From: Bacillota bacterium
GTDB lineage: Bacteria; Bacillota; UBA4882; UBA8346
NCBI GenBank assembly: GCA_023435225.1
Contig: JAEYRX010000071.1
Coordinates: forward strand, 3,110-67,109
Direction: 5' to 3'
DNA: 64,000 nucleotides
Below the pieces are notes generated by a model. That model worked only from the letters and a program-made list of their open reading frames with translations, made no database searches and was not told the origin of the DNA. The position numbers and the translations under genes were made by a program. How positions within the stretch are numbered: the first letter of the stretch is position 1; each line of letters starts with the position of its first letter. Below are positions 9,153 through 18,173 of the stretch, piece after piece.

Positions 9153-10526
9153 TCAAATAATTTGATTCCTAAATTGTACATCTTCATACGGAGGCTTATT
9201 TAAAAGCGCTTTAGCCATTTGGCCTATGATTGACACCCCTTCATGGATCTGCTCCATATTTGCTCTGCAAAGACTTAATCTGATTATATTATCCTTCTGA
9301 AACTCCGGTAAAAACATATTTTCAATATCCGCTACCCGGACATCTCTGTTTTGAAGGCTATTTACCAGGTAATTAGCTTTGAAAGGCAATTCGAAACAGG
9401 TTAAAAAACCGGTTTCCGGTATGGAAGCAATTACTTCCGCCGGCAGGTAAGTCTGACAGGCTCTTTTAAGCTGATTCATTTTATCCCGGTATAATTTCTT
9501 AACTTTTCTTAAATGAGTACTAAACATTCCATTATTTATATATATTTCCAAAGCTCCTTGTGAAATAATGGAAGTACTTAAGTCAGTACAGTGTTTATAC
9601 TCCCGAAAGCTATTAACCAATAACTTCGGTAAGACTGCGATACCTAACCGCAGGCCCGGCATAACAGTTTTGGAAAAGCTCCGCACATAAACAACTCTGC
9701 CGGTAGTATCAAAAGCATAAATAGGGTCGGACTTCGAATCTACTTCCAGATCAGCCAGGTAGTCATCTTCCACAATATAAACATTGTATTTTTGGGCTAG
9801 GTTTAATATCTCTTTTTTCTGACCATTGGTGTAAGATGTTCCGAGTGGATTGTGAAATCGTGGAATCGTATAGAAAAATTTAATATTACCGCTCCGGAAA
9901 TGACGCTCCAGTTCTTCCAGATTAATTCCTTCCGTAGTTCTCTCAATTCCCAGGATAGTTACAGTTGAAAGCTTACAACATTGTATAAACCCAAAATAGG
10001 TTGGTTGTTCGACTAAAACATTATTGTTGCCGTTAGGGAAGGGTATATTAGCTAAAATATGAAGAGCTTGTTGCGAACCAGCTGTTACAAAAATATTTTC
10101 AACCGGAGTAAAAATCTGATAATTCTGAAGAAACTCAGCCAAAATTCGGCATAATGACGGCAAACCCGGAGCATGTAAATATGAGAAAAGACTTTCCTTG
10201 TATGTTTCGATTGCCTGGCTGAAACAGTGTTGAAAATCCGTATATGGTAAAACGGTTGAATCGGGAGCTACCGTTAAAAAGTCAATCTGATTTTTAACTG
10301 GATTGACCGGAGCTTTTTTATCAACTATATAATAACCGCTTTTAGGGACGGCATATATTATATGCTTTTGTTCGAGTTCATTATAAGCTCTTATGGCGGT
10401 AGCTTTGTTACATTGGCAAAGAGTCGCCATTTCTCTGATTGAAGGTAATTTGGCGCCGGGTTTTAGATTACCGGCGTCAAATTCATTTTGAAGATAGCGG
10501 GTTATTTTTTGATATTTATTGTCCAT
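9153..10526 (-). CDS. MocR/GntR-family PLP-dependent transcriptional regulator
   Basis: A 457-residue fusion of an N-terminal GntR-type winged helix (about residues 1-70, PGAKLPSIREMATLCQCNKATAIRAYNELE split across the helices) to a class I aminotransferase-like domain that binds PLP. The aminotransferase part shows QPTYFGF, the IPRFHNPLGTSY loop, VEDDYLADL with the PLP-contacting Asp, and the lysine in VRSFSKTVMPGLRLG near residue 275. MocR proteins sense PLP adducts and usually control a divergently transcribed neighbour. Here that neighbour is a run of three acetyltransferase genes, with a palindromic site in the shared control region. Ligand unknown. Confidence 0.9.
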   Translation of the reverse strand: MDNKYQKITRYLQNEFDAGNLKPGAKLPSIREMATLCQCNKATAIRAYNELEQKHIIYAVPKSGYYIVDKKAPVNPVKNQIDFLTVAPDSTVLPYTDFQHCFSQAIETYKESLFSYLHAPGLPSLCRILAEFLQNYQIFTPVENIFVTAGSQQALHILANIPFPNGNNNVLVEQPTYFGFIQCCKLSTVTILGIERTTEGINLEELERHFRSGNIKFFYTIPRFHNPLGTSYTNGQKKEILNLAQKYNVYIVEDDYLADLEVDSKSDPIYAFDTTGRVVYVRSFSKTVMPGLRLGIAVLPKLLVNSFREYKHCTDLSTSIISQGALEIYINNGMFSTHLRKVKKLYRDKMNQLKRACQTYLPAEVIASIPETGFLTCFELPFKANYLVNSLQNRDVRVADIENMFLPEFQKDNIIRLSLCRANMEQIHEGVSIIGQMAKALLNKPPYEDVQFRNQII

Positions 10527-10547
10527 CTTTACTCCTTTGCATAAATT

Positions 10548-10561
10548 CTGTACCGGTACAG
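10548..10561. promoter_or_regulatory. Perfect 14-bp palindrome, candidate MocR operator
   Basis: CTGTACCGGTACAG lies 21 bases upstream of the MocR gene. It falls about where its -10 region would be, 18 bases after a TTGACA on the minus strand. A related TGTACTAGTA occurs at 10611-10620 on the other side of the divergent promoters. Autoregulation and control of the acetyltransferase genes are inferred. Confidence 0.5.
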
Positions 10562-10577
10562 GATGACAAAAAAACGA

Positions 10578-10606
10578 TTGTCAAGCGAAAAATAATTTAA
10601 TATATT
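10578..10606 (+). promoter_or_regulatory. Candidate promoter of the GNAT operon
   Basis: TTGTCA, a 17-base spacer and TATATT point toward the acetyltransferase genes. Its -35 overlaps the TTGACA of the opposing MocR promoter (plus-strand TTGTCAAG), so the two promoters are back to back and could compete. Confidence 0.4.
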
Positions 10607-10763
10607 AGATTGTACTAGTATAGATTGAAAAAAACAAATTAATTTTTAAGTTTTGAAAGTAGAATGAATTTAATTGGAGATTAGAATACGAAACTTAACG
10701 AGGTGGAAGCAGATTAGTTTAATTGAATACTAAGTTTGCATATAAAAACAGGAGGATTTAAAA

Positions 10764-11201
10764 ATGGAGTGTATCTTTGACGAATATAAAATCAGTGATG
10801 ATAAGTCCTTGCTATCAATCGACCGTATCTGTGAGTTTCTAGCCAGGAGTTATTGGGCGAAGGAACGGAGTAGTGAAACTATTGAGATGACTATTAAAAA
10901 TTCAATATGTTACGGTATTTACCGAAATGGAGAACAAATTGGTTTTGCCCGCGCGGTAACTGACCGGGCAACTATGTATTGGCTGGCGGATGTTTTCATC
11001 GATGAAAAATACAGGGGGCAAGGGCTGGGGAAGAAGTTAATTCAATGTATTGTTGAGTCCGAAGAATTAAAGAAATTAGTCGGTATTTTAGGGACTAATG
11101 ATGCGCATGGTTTATATGAACAGTATGGATTTACTAAAGATCCGGATCGATTTATGAGAAGGATACCTGATAAAGAACGAAAAATAATAAAAAAGGAATG
11201 A
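10764..11201 (+). CDS. GNAT-family N-acetyltransferase (first of three)
   Basis: A 145-residue acetyl-CoA-dependent acyltransferase of the GNAT fold. The acetyl-CoA pyrophosphate loop is IDEKYRGQGLGKKLI near residues 92-106, preceded by the beta-4 strand YWLADVF. The C-terminal LYEQYGFTK helix-strand is typical. AGGAGG lies 7 bases before the ATG. It opens a three-gene run of GNAT genes (4 bases to the next), divergent from a MocR regulator that probably controls it. The substrate cannot be read from sequence; small amines or amino acids are usual for this compact type. Confidence 0.9.
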   Translation: MECIFDEYKISDDKSLLSIDRICEFLARSYWAKERSSETIEMTIKNSICYGIYRNGEQIGFARAVTDRATMYWLADVFIDEKYRGQGLGKKLIQCIVESEELKKLVGILGTNDAHGLYEQYGFTKDPDRFMRRIPDKERKIIKKE

Positions 11202-11205
11202 TTTT

Positions 11206-11667
11206 ATGAGTATCAGAGAATTAATAAAAGAAGATATTCCTAAACTGGTTGAGATGGCTTTTTTATATAAACAAAGTCAGAATCCTAATTTTGAAGAATC
11301 CCGAAAACAAGTAATTGCTGAGACTTTTCAAGGCGTTTTCAGTCAGCCGAATACCAAAGCATTAATTTGTCTGAATCCCCAGGGTTTAATTACGGGTTAT
11401 ATATTATTCCATTTACTGTATTGTCCAATAATTGGGGGGAAGGAAATCTATGTTTCCGATTTATTTATCAATGAAAACGAGAGAGGAAAGGGTATCGGAA
11501 GCAGCTTAATTGCTAAGGCGGAGCATTTTGCAAGGGAAAACCAATGTGTAAGATTAATGCTTAATAACTTAAAAGAATCGGAAGGGTATAGACGAGATTT
11601 CTATAAAAAACAAGGGTTTACAGAGAGAACTGCTATTGCCAATTATGTTAAGTTATTAAAAGAGTGA
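11206..11667 (+). CDS. GNAT-family N-acetyltransferase (second of three)
   Basis: A 153-residue GNAT enzyme. It shows the YVSDLFINENERGKGIGSSLI stretch containing the acetyl-CoA loop ERGKGIGS near residues 90-97, then RLMLNNLKESEGYRRDFYKKQGF, the usual C-terminal arm. It starts 4 bases after the preceding GNAT gene and ends 16 bases before the next, so the three are one operon. Sequence similarity among the three is limited to the fold motifs, which argues against a recent tandem duplication. Substrate unknown. Confidence 0.88.
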   Translation: MSIRELIKEDIPKLVEMAFLYKQSQNPNFEESRKQVIAETFQGVFSQPNTKALICLNPQGLITGYILFHLLYCPIIGGKEIYVSDLFINENERGKGIGSSLIAKAEHFARENQCVRLMLNNLKESEGYRRDFYKKQGFTERTAIANYVKLLKE

Positions 11668-11683
11668 TTAGGGAGGTTTTCTT

Positions 11684-12589
11684 TTGGGAGTTGTATTTCG
11701 ACCAATTTTACCGTCGGATTATGAAATAGTTCGGCGATTGGATAATCTTAGCTTTAAAAAAGGCGAATGCTACCGGTCTGTTGAAAATGTTACTAATCTA
11801 GCAATGGCTAATCCTGATGGTTGCTTCCTTGCTATTAATAATTGCCGACCGGTTGGTTTTATTTTCTGTCGAACATTTGGAGCGATCGGCTATATGGGAC
11901 CGCTGGGAGTTGAACCGGAAGAGCAGAATAAAGGATACGGAAAGCAACTTGTCCAAAAAGGGCTCGAATACTTAACCGCCCGAAAATGTCAGGTTATTGG
12001 CTTGGAAACAATGCCAGAGTGGGGTAAAAATATCGGCCTTTATCACAAATTAGGGTTTAGAGCTACATTACCATCGAGGGTAATGGAAAAGTTAATGCCG
12101 GGTTGTACAGTTGATAAAATTCCATCATCATTAAGGTTTGGGAATGATTTTTCACCGGATGTATTCAGCGGAATTATAGCTGAGATTAAAGAATGGACTG
12201 ATTTAATCTATCCTGGGCTTGACTTTTCAAAGGATCTTCAATGTTTTCTCCAATCATATCCTGAGCGGATCTTGTTTAGGGTTTATAAAGGAAAAATAAC
12301 GGGCTTCATTGCTTTTGCTCCGGATTTTAATCGATATGGCTGGGGAGCAATAAAACCTTCTGCTAATGATGATGTGCATTTAGGAGAACTCTTATCAGGA
12401 GTGGAAAATGCTAATTGGGGAGAGAAGATAATGTTCCGCTTTCATACCCGTTTTAACCGGATAACCGATATTTTATTCCGATATAAGTATAATCTAAGTA
12501 GTGATATGACTTGTATGTTATTAACCGGGAAAACCGGTGAGTTTGAAAACCATAGCAAAAGCCTTCATCTTCGTCCTTGGGTTGGTTAG
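11684..12589 (+). CDS. GNAT acetyltransferase with a second GNAT-like domain
   Basis: A 301-residue protein. The first half carries a full GNAT core with GPLGVEPEEQNKGYGKQLV near residues 73-91 and the arm LYHKLGFRA. The second half (about residues 155-300) has the length and strand pattern of a second, degenerate GNAT domain but no clear Q/R-x-x-G-x-G/A loop. It is probably structural or substrate-binding; this is inference. Translation starts at TTG with GGGAGG 8 bases upstream. It is the last gene of the MocR-linked operon and converges on the DUF2752 gene 2 bases later. Confidence 0.85.
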   Translation: MGVVFRPILPSDYEIVRRLDNLSFKKGECYRSVENVTNLAMANPDGCFLAINNCRPVGFIFCRTFGAIGYMGPLGVEPEEQNKGYGKQLVQKGLEYLTARKCQVIGLETMPEWGKNIGLYHKLGFRATLPSRVMEKLMPGCTVDKIPSSLRFGNDFSPDVFSGIIAEIKEWTDLIYPGLDFSKDLQCFLQSYPERILFRVYKGKITGFIAFAPDFNRYGWGAIKPSANDDVHLGELLSGVENANWGEKIMFRFHTRFNRITDILFRYKYNLSSDMTCMLLTGKTGEFENHSKSLHLRPWVG

Positions 12590-12591
12590 AA

Positions 12592-13047
12592 TTAGAACAT
12601 AATATTAAAACCCCAAGATATTAGCTTTAATCCCCAGATTATTATAATTAAAATCAATAATTCCAAGCCGGTAAATGAAACTAATAGCTTTATAACCTGG
12701 TGTTTTATTAATGATTTAATTAAGATAACCGCGAAGGCAATAAAAATAAAATATAAAAGCGGTCCAACTGGATTGGCGATAAAAGATCGGATAATCTGTC
12801 CATGCGTCAATAAAGTCAAACTGGTAGTAGCGCCGCAAAGTGGGCAAGGGATTCCGGTAATATGGTAAAAGGGACAGGGCGGCAATAATAATTGTCGATG
12901 AGTCTCACTCAAAGCAGGACTTGGATTTAAAAAAAACGGAACTATAATAGGAACAGCCAGCAGACAGATTAAAAGAAACTGACTGATAATATTCCCCGGA
13001 TTTTTAGATGCTTCGTAATGGATTTCGATTCGGGATTTTAAACTCAT
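12592..13047 (-). CDS. DUF2752-family membrane protein
   Basis: A 151-residue integral membrane protein of unknown function. The diagnostic motif is CPFYHITGIPCPLCGATTS near residues 57-75, then THGQIIRSFIANPVGP. This matches the DUF2752 pattern of paired cysteines, a glycine turn and an NP before a membrane helix. About three hydrophobic helices are visible: one near residues 20-42 and two after residue 90. The start has GAGGT upstream. The conserved cysteines suggest metal or redox chemistry at the membrane, but no role is established. It stands alone, convergent with the GNAT operon. Confidence 0.8.
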   Translation of the reverse strand: MSLKSRIEIHYEASKNPGNIISQFLLICLLAVPIIVPFFLNPSPALSETHRQLLLPPCPFYHITGIPCPLCGATTSLTLLTHGQIIRSFIANPVGPLLYFIFIAFAVILIKSLIKHQVIKLLVSFTGLELLILIIIIWGLKLISWGFNIMF

Positions 13048-13292
13048 AGCTTACCTCAATTAAACTTCATCTTTCTTCATTATATCATTAAAAATAAAAG
13101 CTGAAAATTAGACACTAATTATATGATATGGCCCACTAAATCCAGGAGATAGTCTAAAATCAAATCATCCCGGCAAAATGTTGATGTATTTGTTACTTTA
13201 TCTAGCCTAAGAAAAGAAGCTGACTTGATTTAGCAGGAAAAATTTGAAAATGAATCGAATAATTGTATTATTACATTTTGGGGTGAAATTAC

Positions 13293-14231
13293 TTGTCGGC
13301 ATTGAATGAATATTTGGATAATATCTCAACGGAATATCAACAATTTCATATAACCGACTCCCAAACACAAGCAATGATGGACTCGCTTCGGAACAGTGTT
13401 GATCATATTCATTATGGCCATGATTTGGACAGCTTGTTGGAAGCTTATGAAATAGAAGGAGTACCGGGCGTTACTGAATGGTTTGGGCATATGGCTCAGG
13501 ATTTCGCTTCTCCGGGCGGTATACCCCTTCCGTTTGCCGATGTAATCCATCAACTTACCGGTATGTCAGCCGAACAAGCGGTAGATTGGTTAACGGCCAA
13601 TTTAACCGATGCTGTTGAAATGGGAGCCGAAGCGACTATTATGTCGTTCTTTCGTCAAAATCCAAAAGCTTACTCAATTTGTTTGGGATTAGGCATAGTT
13701 TTTGGTTTATATAGCAATAATTCAATGTTAGTCGCTATGAATGGATTACTGTATTTCTGTAAATTACGAAAAGAAGGACGGTTGGAAAGCGGCTTATGGA
13801 ATAATGCCGATCGTTTTATCAGAACATCTTTTGCAATGGTGGACCGGGTTTGTACTTATACGTTTATTGCCAATACGGCCCTGGAATTAGTCGGAAATAA
13901 TTTGCCCCATCTAACAGGTCAATTTGTAGATATGATGGGATTGGGTGGTAAGGTGGTAAAAGCGGCTAAATTATCGGCCGCTGCAGCCGGGGCTGCCGAT
14001 ATGATGGCCGGTGTCGCCAATTTTGGAATGTCGCTTTTAGTTAGTAAAGCAGTTGGTAAGTTAGTCGAAAAGGCAAATGAAGCAATTAAAGAAGAATTGG
14101 CTAAAGTAGAACCTATTGTGGAAATAAAACGTCAATTTATCGAATTATTACGAAAACAGGCTCCTCCTGAAACTTTAGCGCCTTTAATAGAAATGATGGA
14201 GGAGAATGGGGTCTATAAATCGATGATTTAG
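13293..14231 (+). CDS. Unknown helical, membrane-associating protein
   Basis: I do not recognise this 312-residue protein. It starts at TTG behind a GGGTG site. The first 120 residues look soluble and helical. Around residues 127-155 is a hydrophobic stretch (ICLGLGIVFGLY, then MLVAMNGLLYFC), and a Gly/Ala-rich amphipathic region at about 205-260 includes KAAKLSAAAAGAADMMAGV. The C-terminal 60 residues are charged and helical, ending near LLRKQAPPETLAPLIEMMEE. No catalytic motif is apparent. Gly/Ala-rich hydrophobic hairpins of this sort occur in proteins that insert into or sit on membranes. The next gene, 12 bases away, encodes a tail-anchored coiled coil, so the two probably act together. 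Confidence 0.7.
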   Translation: MSALNEYLDNISTEYQQFHITDSQTQAMMDSLRNSVDHIHYGHDLDSLLEAYEIEGVPGVTEWFGHMAQDFASPGGIPLPFADVIHQLTGMSAEQAVDWLTANLTDAVEMGAEATIMSFFRQNPKAYSICLGLGIVFGLYSNNSMLVAMNGLLYFCKLRKEGRLESGLWNNADRFIRTSFAMVDRVCTYTFIANTALELVGNNLPHLTGQFVDMMGLGGKVVKAAKLSAAAAGAADMMAGVANFGMSLLVSKAVGKLVEKANEAIKEELAKVEPIVEIKRQFIELLRKQAPPETLAPLIEMMEENGVYKSMI

Positions 14232-14243
14232 GAGTGAAACTAA

Positions 14244-14888
14244 TTGTTTATCGGAGCTTTATTCCGTACTGTTAAGGGAGGTTACGATGCAGTAGCCATC
14301 CGAAAGAAAATTAAAAGTTATAATCAGGAACTGTCCGGGGAAATTTTAGAGTCTTTTACCCCGTATGAACAGTTTTTTGTCCAGGAACGGATATTGTTAG
14401 CCGAATATATGATTAAGATATCAAAGCTGAAAGCCAAAAATGCCCGGATTGAACAGCTGTTTAAATTGCGGGAAAGGATGAATAGCCGGATGAAACAGAT
14501 CGTAGAAAAAGCTGAACGTGAGCTGGAAGCTAGAAACGCCACTAAACTGGATCTGGCTAAAATAGTTGCTAGTTTACGGGAACTATCGTTGGCGGTAGAT
14601 CGGGACTTAAACAATTATCGGAAAGAGTTTTCCGAAGAACAAAATAAGGTTCGGATCGAGCTAAAAGAGTTGGATGAAAAAATAGGGTATTTGTCAAACA
14701 GGGTAGATAAACAAGGGAGAGAAGCGTTAGCAATCCAAAAGAAGGTTCAGACGCTTTCAAGCAATTTTGATAGTATTAACAAAGGTGTAACAAAACAAAA
14801 TTCAACCCATAATATTAAAATCGGTCTAATATGGTTGTTTAATGTTATGGTAGTGGTTTTATTAGTATTTTTGGTGTTAAGGCACTGA
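14244..14888 (+). CDS. Unknown coiled-coil protein with C-terminal membrane anchor
   Basis: A 214-residue protein I cannot assign to a family. Residues about 50-180 are almost entirely charged helix with heptad character, for example ELEARNATKLDLAKIVASL and LKELDEKIGYLSNRVDK. The last 25 residues (KIGLIWLFNVMVVVLLVFLV) form one membrane helix followed by LRH, the layout of a tail-anchored protein with its coiled coil in the cytoplasm. It starts at TTG, 12 bases after the previous gene, and is followed by a strong terminator, so the pair forms a closed operon. A structural or tethering role is plausible; nothing enzymatic is visible. Confidence 0.7.
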   Translation: MFIGALFRTVKGGYDAVAIRKKIKSYNQELSGEILESFTPYEQFFVQERILLAEYMIKISKLKAKNARIEQLFKLRERMNSRMKQIVEKAERELEARNATKLDLAKIVASLRELSLAVDRDLNNYRKEFSEEQNKVRIELKELDEKIGYLSNRVDKQGREALAIQKKVQTLSSNFDSINKGVTKQNSTHNIKIGLIWLFNVMVVVLLVFLVLRH

Positions 14889-14933
14889 AAGCAACGATGA
14901 TAAGTTAATCAACATTTTGAAATGCAATTAACA

Positions 14934-14967
14934 AACTGAGGCTGGATTTTTCCGGCCTCAGTTTTTT
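14934..14967 (+). terminator. Strong Rho-independent terminator
   Basis: AACTGAGGCTGG and CCGGCCTCAGTT pair over 12 bp (one T-G) around ATTTTT, followed by TTTTTT. It ends the two-gene unknown operon. Confidence 0.92.
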
Positions 14968-15060
14968 ATAAGAGCTGGTATCAAGGTGTATTTTCCATAA
15001 TTTATCGCAACGCCATTAATCTTCTTTGATTGCAGCTTCCTGTGATATGATATACTAGAA

Positions 15061-16020
15061 TTAATCTTTTTTTGTAACTAGGAAACGGTGGCTAATTGCG
15101 GCCATAGGCTGTTGAAATAGAATTGCAAAAACTACCGGGATTGCCGTTAGTTCTGGGAAATATTGGAGGGCCATGACTAAACCGGCAGTAATATTGCGCA
15201 TTCCAACCGAGAAAATCATGGTATTAGTATTTGTTGGAGATAATTTAGTTGATTTTCCAATTCCGAAACCAAGTAAATAACCGGAACAACCCATAATGAA
15301 TACTAACAAAACAACAGTAGTTAGGGTTGATTTCAGTAAATGTAATGAATTCCAAGCTACAGCTAGATTTGTTGCGATAACCAGGGCTAATAAGAACTTA
15401 GTAGCCGGACCATTAAAAAAACGCCATTCACGACTGATTTTACCTTTTGAGAGATCGTGAACAATCATTCCGATAATCGTTGGAATTACAATCATCCAGA
15501 TGAGACCGATAATTAATTGCTGAATATTGAAATGAACCGTCTTTCCCATCGTTATTAAAAGTATTGAAGGGACTACTAGCGGGGAAAGAATGGTATCGGC
15601 GACTACTGCGGTTAAAGCTAAAGCAATATTGCCACCGGAGATCCCAACCCAGATAACTGAGGCTACCCCAATAGGGGTTGCTGTTCCTAAAATAATCCCG
15701 GCTTGAAGTTGGGGCTGCTCCGGCAGAAATATCCTAGCTAAAATAAAAGCTACCAAGGGTAATACAATGTGTAATAAACCAAGAATAGTTAGTAATAAAC
15801 TGGGGGATTTTAATACGTTACGAAAATCTTTGGAACTGCATCCTAAAGCCATCACAAATGTTATATAAGCAAAAATATAGGATGTAGCCGGTTTTAAGAA
15901 AGTTAATTGATTATGAAAGATCGCTCCTAATAATAAACCGGAACCGACAACCAGAATCATCCGTTCTTCCATAAATTGATTAAGCCGGAGTCCTTTTTTA
16001 ACTACAAACCAATTTGCCAT
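15061..16020 (-). CDS. BASS-family (bile acid:sodium symporter-like) transporter
   Basis: A 319-residue integral membrane protein with about nine to ten hydrophobic helices. It carries the family landmarks GIILGTATPIGVASVIWV near residues 107-124, SGGNIALALTAVVADTILSP near residues 128-147, and the paired later motif MIFSVGMRNITAGLVMAL. These two crossover regions form the substrate and sodium sites in this fold. Bacterial members carry organic anions such as pantoate or 2-keto acids; the substrate here is unknown. AGGTG precedes the ATG. The start region abuts two CAATTGA units and a run of CAGGGAA heptamers that fill the space to uvrC. Confidence 0.85.
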   Translation of the reverse strand: MANWFVVKKGLRLNQFMEERMILVVGSGLLLGAIFHNQLTFLKPATSYIFAYITFVMALGCSSKDFRNVLKSPSLLLTILGLLHIVLPLVAFILARIFLPEQPQLQAGIILGTATPIGVASVIWVGISGGNIALALTAVVADTILSPLVVPSILLITMGKTVHFNIQQLIIGLIWMIVIPTIIGMIVHDLSKGKISREWRFFNGPATKFLLALVIATNLAVAWNSLHLLKSTLTTVVLLVFIMGCSGYLLGFGIGKSTKLSPTNTNTMIFSVGMRNITAGLVMALQYFPELTAIPVVFAILFQQPMAAISHRFLVTKKD

Positions 16021-16103
16021 GCTGCACCTAAAATTTCAATTGACAATTGAAATAAATTTTAAAGGTATTTCGTGATCAAAATTTAAATACCTGCTAAAAT
16101 TTT

Positions 16104-16145
16104 CAGGGAACAGGGAACAGGGAACAGGGAACAGGGAACAGGGAG
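16104..16145. repeat. Heptamer array: five CAGGGAA units plus a variant
   Basis: Five perfect consecutive CAGGGAA units are followed by CAGGGAG, 24 bases before the uvrC ribosome site. Two CAATTGA heptamers occur nearby at 16037-16050. The array lies between divergent genes and could overlap the uvrC promoter region. Confidence 0.9.
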
Positions 16146-16182
16146 AGTTATTATAATGTCAATTTACTAGGGAGGAATTTTT

Positions 16183-18024
16183 TTGGTTACTCCGGAGGAT
16201 TTAAAAATATTACCTGATAAACCAGGTGTTTACTTGATGAAAGATTCCGAGGGAAAGATTATTTATGTTGGTAAGGCGGTATCTTTAAGAAATAGAGTCC
16301 GGTCTTATTTTCAATCTTCCCGAAATCTTGGTCTCCGGAAGGAATCTATGGTCAGGCAAGTAGACCGAGTTGAATATATTACTACTAATACCGAAGTTGA
16401 GGCTTTAGTATTGGAATGTAATTTGATCAAAGAGGAACGTCCCAAGTATAATATACGGTTAAGAGATGATAAGCAGTATCCGTGGGTTAAAATAACTTGG
16501 TATGAGGCTTTCCCACAAGTCTATATTTCCAGGAAAGTGAAACGTGACGGAAGCCGATATTACGGGCCTTATACTGAGGTGAGCGCTATCCGGGAAACTT
16601 TACGCTTACTTCGGCAGATATTTCCGCTTCGCAGTTGCCGTTTAGATTTGGAACGCGAAAGACCGGAACGCCCTTGTCTTAATTATCATATTAAGCGTTG
16701 TCTGGCTCCTTGTCATGGAGGGATTACTAAAGAAGCTTATCGGGAAATTATTAATCAAATCGGTTTATTTTTGGAAGGACGCCAGGGAGAACTGCTGCAA
16801 AATTTACGAAATCAAATGAATCAAGCGGCGATCGCTCAAGAGTATGAGCGGGCCGCTCAATTAAGGGATCAGGTTCAGGCGATTGAGCGAGTATTGGAAA
16901 AGCAAAAAGTAATTTCTAACGCCAGAGAAGATAGTGATATTTTTGGAATCGCTCAAGATAGACAAGGCTCCTTGATTCAAACATTCCAGATTCGTGAAGG
17001 GAAATTGGTTGGACGAGAGTATTTCCAATTGGTTGAAGGAGATGAAACAGGACCGAATGAAGTGTTGGAAGCTTTTTTAACTCAATATTATGATGGAGCC
17101 GGATTCATTCCCCGTGATATATTTATCCCTTATGAATTGGAAACCCAGGAGGCAATGTCAGAATGGCTAGGCTCTGTCCGAGGAGGAAGGGTTGAGCTGC
17201 GGGTTCCCAAAAAGGGAGAAAAACTGCAACTAGTAAAGATGGCTAATGAAAATGCTATTAACTTATTGCAACAGGAAAGAAACCGTGAAAAACAGAACCT
17301 TAATGAAGTAGTAGCAATTTTGAACGAATTAAAGGAAGAACTTAATTTGGAGAAAGTTCCGTATCGGATTGAAGGGTTTGATATTTCCAACACCCAAGGA
17401 CAGGAAGCAGTGGCGTCGATGGTGGTCTTTGAGAATGGTCTGCCAAAAGGGAGCGATTACCGGAGGTTTAAAATCCGGACCATTGAAGGACCTAATGATT
17501 TTGCAATGTTACAGGAAGCGGTCCGGCGCCGTTTTAAAAAAGGATTGGAAGAACGGGCTAATCTTCAAATTGAAAACGGTAAATTTGCCAAGTTTCCAGA
17601 TCTTTTATTGATTGACGGTGGAAAAGGGCAACTTTCCGGGGTAATGGAAGTAATGCGGGAGTTGGGGCTGGAACATATTCCAACCATTGGTCTGGCTAAG
17701 CAGGAAGAAGAAATTTTTCGGCCGGAACAAGAGGAGTCTTTGCGTTTATCCAGGCGTTCCAGCGCATTACGACTGTTGCAGCGGGTGCGTGATGAAGCCC
17801 ATCGATTTGCTATCACCTATCATAAGAGTTTGCGGGATAAGAAAACCGTTAAGTCTGGGCTTGACCTGGTAACCGGAATTGGTCCGAAACGAAAACAATT
17901 ACTATTAAAACATTTTGGTTCGGTAAAGCGGATCCGGGAGGCTTCGGTGGAGGAGTTATTGAAAGTGCCGGGTATGAATATAAAGATTGCTGAAAGTATT
18001 AAAGAGCAATTGGAACAAGCATGA
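16183..18024 (+). CDS. uvrC: Excinuclease ABC subunit C
   Basis: UvrC makes both incisions around a lesion verified by UvrA-UvrB in nucleotide excision repair. At 613 residues it has normal length and domain order. The GIY-YIG nuclease comes first (GVYLMKDSEGKIIYVGKA near residues 15-32, catalytic R in SLRNRVRSYF). Next are the four-Cys region (CRLDLERERPERPCL, CLAPC) and the UVR domain that binds UvrB near residues 200-236. The RNase H-like 5' nuclease follows (GFDISNTQGQEAVASMV, LLIDGGKGQ), with helix-hairpin-helix motifs at the C-terminus (VTGIGPKRKQLLLKHFG). Translation starts at TTG behind GGAGG. It stands alone, preceded by repeat arrays. Confidence 0.98.
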   Translation: MVTPEDLKILPDKPGVYLMKDSEGKIIYVGKAVSLRNRVRSYFQSSRNLGLRKESMVRQVDRVEYITTNTEVEALVLECNLIKEERPKYNIRLRDDKQYPWVKITWYEAFPQVYISRKVKRDGSRYYGPYTEVSAIRETLRLLRQIFPLRSCRLDLERERPERPCLNYHIKRCLAPCHGGITKEAYREIINQIGLFLEGRQGELLQNLRNQMNQAAIAQEYERAAQLRDQVQAIERVLEKQKVISNAREDSDIFGIAQDRQGSLIQTFQIREGKLVGREYFQLVEGDETGPNEVLEAFLTQYYDGAGFIPRDIFIPYELETQEAMSEWLGSVRGGRVELRVPKKGEKLQLVKMANENAINLLQQERNREKQNLNEVVAILNELKEELNLEKVPYRIEGFDISNTQGQEAVASMVVFENGLPKGSDYRRFKIRTIEGPNDFAMLQEAVRRRFKKGLEERANLQIENGKFAKFPDLLLIDGGKGQLSGVMEVMRELGLEHIPTIGLAKQEEEIFRPEQEESLRLSRRSSALRLLQRVRDEAHRFAITYHKSLRDKKTVKSGLDLVTGIGPKRKQLLLKHFGSVKRIREASVEELLKVPGMNIKIAESIKEQLEQA

Positions 18025-18047
18025 GTTAAACAATTCCAGGTATTTGA

Positions 18048-18075
18048 AGAATTTAGAAGCCGGAATCCAGAAGGT
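18048..18075. repeat. Heptamer array, AGAATCC type
   Basis: Four consecutive 7-base units (agaattt, agaagcc, ggaatcc, agaaggt) follow uvrC. The same unit type recurs at 42774-42864 and 56794-56942. Confidence 0.6.
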
Positions 18076-18173
18076 TAAGTATGCATTTTAATAGTTTTAA
18101 AATACTTTTTTAGGCATTTTTATGCTATAGTATAGATTGTTTCAGTCATAATAATGAATTTGTGGTGAATAAA

